Assembly: GCA_963575745.1 (NCBI GenBank)
Contig: CAUYUJ010015263.1
Coordinates: 128,295 to 192,294 of the forward strand
DNA: 64,000 bases
Source of the DNA: Prorocentrum cordatum
Taxonomy: Eukaryota > Sar > Dinophyceae > Prorocentrales > Prorocentraceae
Reading direction: 5' to 3'
This document shows positions 61,896 to 64,000 of the stretch, piece by piece (position 1 is the first letter of the stretch; each line of letters starts with the position of its first letter). The position numbers were made by a program, and so were the translations under genes. The notes under the pieces are model-generated. The model saw only the letters and a program-made list of their open reading frames with translations. It did not search any database and had not been told where the DNA came from.

Positions 61896-62591
61896 AACTC
61901 GTAGAGCTCCCCTTAGCAAGCACACCTTATCGATTCAGAATGATCAGTCGCGTTCGTCTGTTCAATCCAGAGCTCTGAACTCGGTTTGCTACCCGATCTA
62001 GAATCACAAAATTATCTGTATTGTTCGAGTCATCTTGAGAGATGCTGTCGGTCTTCTGTACTTAACTCGGGCTGTAGGGCGGCTACAGCGCTGGTAGTCA
62101 CAGGAATCGATTTGGAGACATCAGGGCGTCTGTCAAATCCAGAGCTCGGAACTCGTCCGCGAAACTATTTGTATTGTTCGAGTCATCCTGAGAGGTGCTG
62201 TCGGTTTTCTGCACTGAACTCGGGCTGTTGGGGGGCAGTAGGGCTGGTAATCCCAGAAATCGATTCAGAGACATCAGACGAGTTCGCCTGTCGCATTCAG
62301 AGGTCTGAACTCGGTCTGATACTCGAGCTAGATTCGACAAAGTATTCGTATTGTTCGAGTTATCTTGAGAGGCGCTGTCGATTTACGCACGTAACTCGGG
62401 CTGTAGAAGAGCAGATAACTCGCTCAGAAGACAATCCAGAAGTATCGGGGGCGTTCGGCTGTTGCATCGAGAGTCCTGAAATCGCTGGGACGAAAAACTA
62501 TTCGTTCTCTGTAACTGTTTTCGGCACTATATTGTTAGGAAGCTCTACGACTCCCCCAAGAAAGATTGACGGTTTACCGGCGGCGCCCAGT
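61896..62591 (-). mobile_element. Reverse type II unit nested in a reverse type III unit
   Basis: 696 bp from AACTCGTAGAGCTCCCC, the complement of a type II right box, through reversed 180-bp repeats (GGTCTGAACTCGGTCTGATA) to the hairpin (GACGGTTTACCGGCGGCGCC) and the CAGT end. The left host GAGCTAGAGGGT and right host TTAAGATCAGAAG join to GGGTTTAAGATTAGAAG, the normal type III sequence (complement of CTTCTAATCTTAAACCC). There is no target-site duplication, and the junction lies between two Ts. Confidence 0.75.
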
Positions 62592-64000
62592 TTAAGATCA
62601 GAAGCCGAGCTGTGGTGGTGCCCGCCAGGAGCTCCTCCGCGGCGCTCCAGAATCCCCGCAGGTGCTCGTTCGACCCGGTTGCTGGTCCGGGAGAGCTTCC
62701 GGCAGACTTCCACGCGTGCCTGCACCCGCGCAGGCACGCATGGAAGCCTTTCTGGCAGCGCATCACAGGGAAGCTTCCAAGAGCTCTCCAGGAAAGATTT
62801 CCCGTTCCCTCTTCGCTCTCCGGGTTTGGGACGCTACCAAGTAACTCGTAGAGCTTGCCCTAGCAAGTGATTGCTGGAAGCTTAAGAGTAATTCCCGGAG
62901 AGCTCGCTGAGAGCTAAAGGGCTTAAGATTAGAAGCCAGACGGTGGTGGTGCCCGCCAGGAGCTCTTCCACGGCGGTCCACAGGCCTCGCAGCGACTCCG
63001 GTGAGCCGGCAACGTGTCCGGGAGAGCTTCTGGCAAGCTTCCAAGCGTGCCTGCACGCGTGCAGGCACGCAAGGAAGCGTTCCTGGAAGCGCTTCAGGAG
63101 CGCTGCAGGGGCGCCCTCCAAACCTTTCCAGAAAAGACTTCTCGTCCCCGAGGGTGTCTTCGCTCTCCGGGTTTTGGATACTACCAAGTACCTCGTAGAG
63201 CTCTTCGGCATCGACGAGCTAGAGGAATACCTCGTAGAGCTCTTCGGTATCGATGAGCTAGAGGAATACCTCGTAGAGCTCTTCGACATCGATGAGCTGG
63301 AGGAATTCTGGCGCGGGGCGCTAGTTGGTCGACCCGACCAGAAAGGACACAGTGACAACTTTTGGGTGGTGTTGCAAATTTTGAAAAGATATTTGGCCAT
63401 TTATTTCCCGGGGGGCTCGCTTAGAGCGCGTGCCCTCACGCGTGCAGGCACGCATGGAAGCGGTTCAGGCAGGGCTTCAGCAGCGCTGCAGGGATGCTCC
63501 CCAGAGCACCAGCGGAGCTTTGGAAGAGCGTATGACAGCTCGCCAGGAAAGCCTTCTGGTGTGTGTGCGCTCTTTGCTCTCCGGGTTTTGGACGCCCGCA
63601 ATGCATATTCCCGGAGAGCTCGCTGAGAGCTAGAGGGCTTAAGATAAGAAGCCGGTCGTTGGTGGTGCCCGCCAGCAGCCCATCTTCGCCGGTCCAGAAT
63701 CCCCGCAGCGGTTCGTTCGGCCGGGCAGGGCGTCCGGGGGAGCTTCCGGCAAGCTTCCACGCGAGCCTGTACGCGTGCATGCACGCATGGAAGCGTTTCT
63801 GGCAGTGCTTCCGCAGCGCTGCACGGGAGCTGTCCAGAGGGCCAGAAGAGCTGTCCGAGAGCGTTGCACGGCCTGCCCGGAAAGCTTTCTGGTGTGTTTG
63901 CCCTATCCTCCCCAGGTTTTGGATGCTACCAAGTAACTCGTAGAGCTTCCCTTGGCTAGTACCTCGTAGAGCTCTTCGACATCGATGAGCTAGAGGAATT
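62592..64000 (-). repeat. Reverse type III units with type I and type II solo ends
   Basis: Reverse-oriented type III units at 62592-62840, 62893-63187 and 63405-63945 (TAGAAGCC, GGTGGTGCCCGCCAG, palindromes, GCTCTCCGGGTTTTGGA, CTACCAAGT). They are separated by a type II solo end (62843-62892), three tandem reverse type I ends (63188-63310: CCTCGTAGAGCTCTTCGG repeated) with a type I body fragment, and ends again from 63938. The tandem reverse ends spell a repeated LVELFGIDELEEF-like peptide, which I consider accidental. Confidence 0.75.

Noticed and set aside
63180-63310. Repeated peptide LVELFGIDELEEF in several minus- and plus-strand open frames
   Set aside because: It is the type I unit tail (TACCTCGTAGAGCTC, TTCGGCATCGATGAG) translated; it occurs only where solo ends repeat and is broken by stops in most copies.

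Overview
The window is nuclear DNA of a eukaryote, most likely a single-celled alga or other protist. The case rests on APE-type non-LTR retrotransposons, triplet microsatellites, very long gene-free repeat tracts, and the lack of any bacterial-style gene cluster. I cannot name the organism. I found no host protein gene, rRNA or tRNA that I can support. Almost everything from about 4.2 kb onward is mobile DNA inserted into other mobile DNA.

Layout. 1-4.2 kb: low-complexity flank (CAT and GAC triplet runs, C/G runs, one strong inverted repeat) without a convincing gene. 4.2-6.1 kb: worn copies of a ~180-bp repeat in reverse orientation. 7.0-8.0 kb: frameshifted relic of a reverse transcriptase. 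8.4-20.1 kb: head-to-tail units that each start with a GC-rich hairpin and carry 180-bp tandem repeats, interrupted by a GC-rich unit (13.34 kb) and a short deleted retrotransposon (13.74-14.61 kb). 21.14-27.23 kb: full-length retrotransposon LINE-A (ORF1 + ORF2, minus strand). 27.2-41.0 kb: more hairpin units. 41.06-47.00 kb: full-length LINE-B. 47-54 kb: mixed hairpin units and the first GC-rich palindrome-bearing units. 54.18-57.68 kb: 5'-truncated LINE-C. 58.2-64 kb: mostly GC-rich units, forward to about 61.3 kb and reverse afterwards.

Two systems are intertwined. (1) The short units fall into three structural types, each with its own matched pair of subterminal inverted repeats. Type I pairs ACCTCGTAGAGCTC with GAGCTCTACGAGGT; type II pairs GACTCGTAGAGCTTCC with GGAAGCTCTACGAGTT; type III pairs CCCGGAGAGC with GCTCTCCGGG. 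Types I and II have a terminal hairpin (CCGGCGGTAA/TTACCGCCGG) next to an ACTGG end. At three places a unit sits inside another unit whose empty site is known from other copies in the window. In all three there is no target-site duplication, and the junction can be placed between two Ts. This is the anatomy of non-autonomous rolling-circle (Helentron/Helitron2-like) elements; that assignment is my inference.

(2) Four LINE insertions (A, B, C and the deleted D) lie in the same orientation at the same point in the loop of that hairpin, right after CCGTCAACC or its variant. They therefore look like a site-specific LINE clade that uses the abundant hairpin as landing site. Its ORF2 has an APE endonuclease, a reverse transcriptase whose catalytic box reads (W/Y)ADN instead of YADD, a conserved tryptophan-rich domain, and a C-terminal RNase H-like domain whose four acidic residues occur in circularly permuted order (D70-, D134-, D10-, E48-equivalent). 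In both full-length elements ORF1 and ORF2 are in one frame, separated by a single TGA followed by CG, which suggests stop-codon readthrough. The permuted RNase H, the ADN box and the hairpin-targeted insertion are the strongest candidates for something undescribed.
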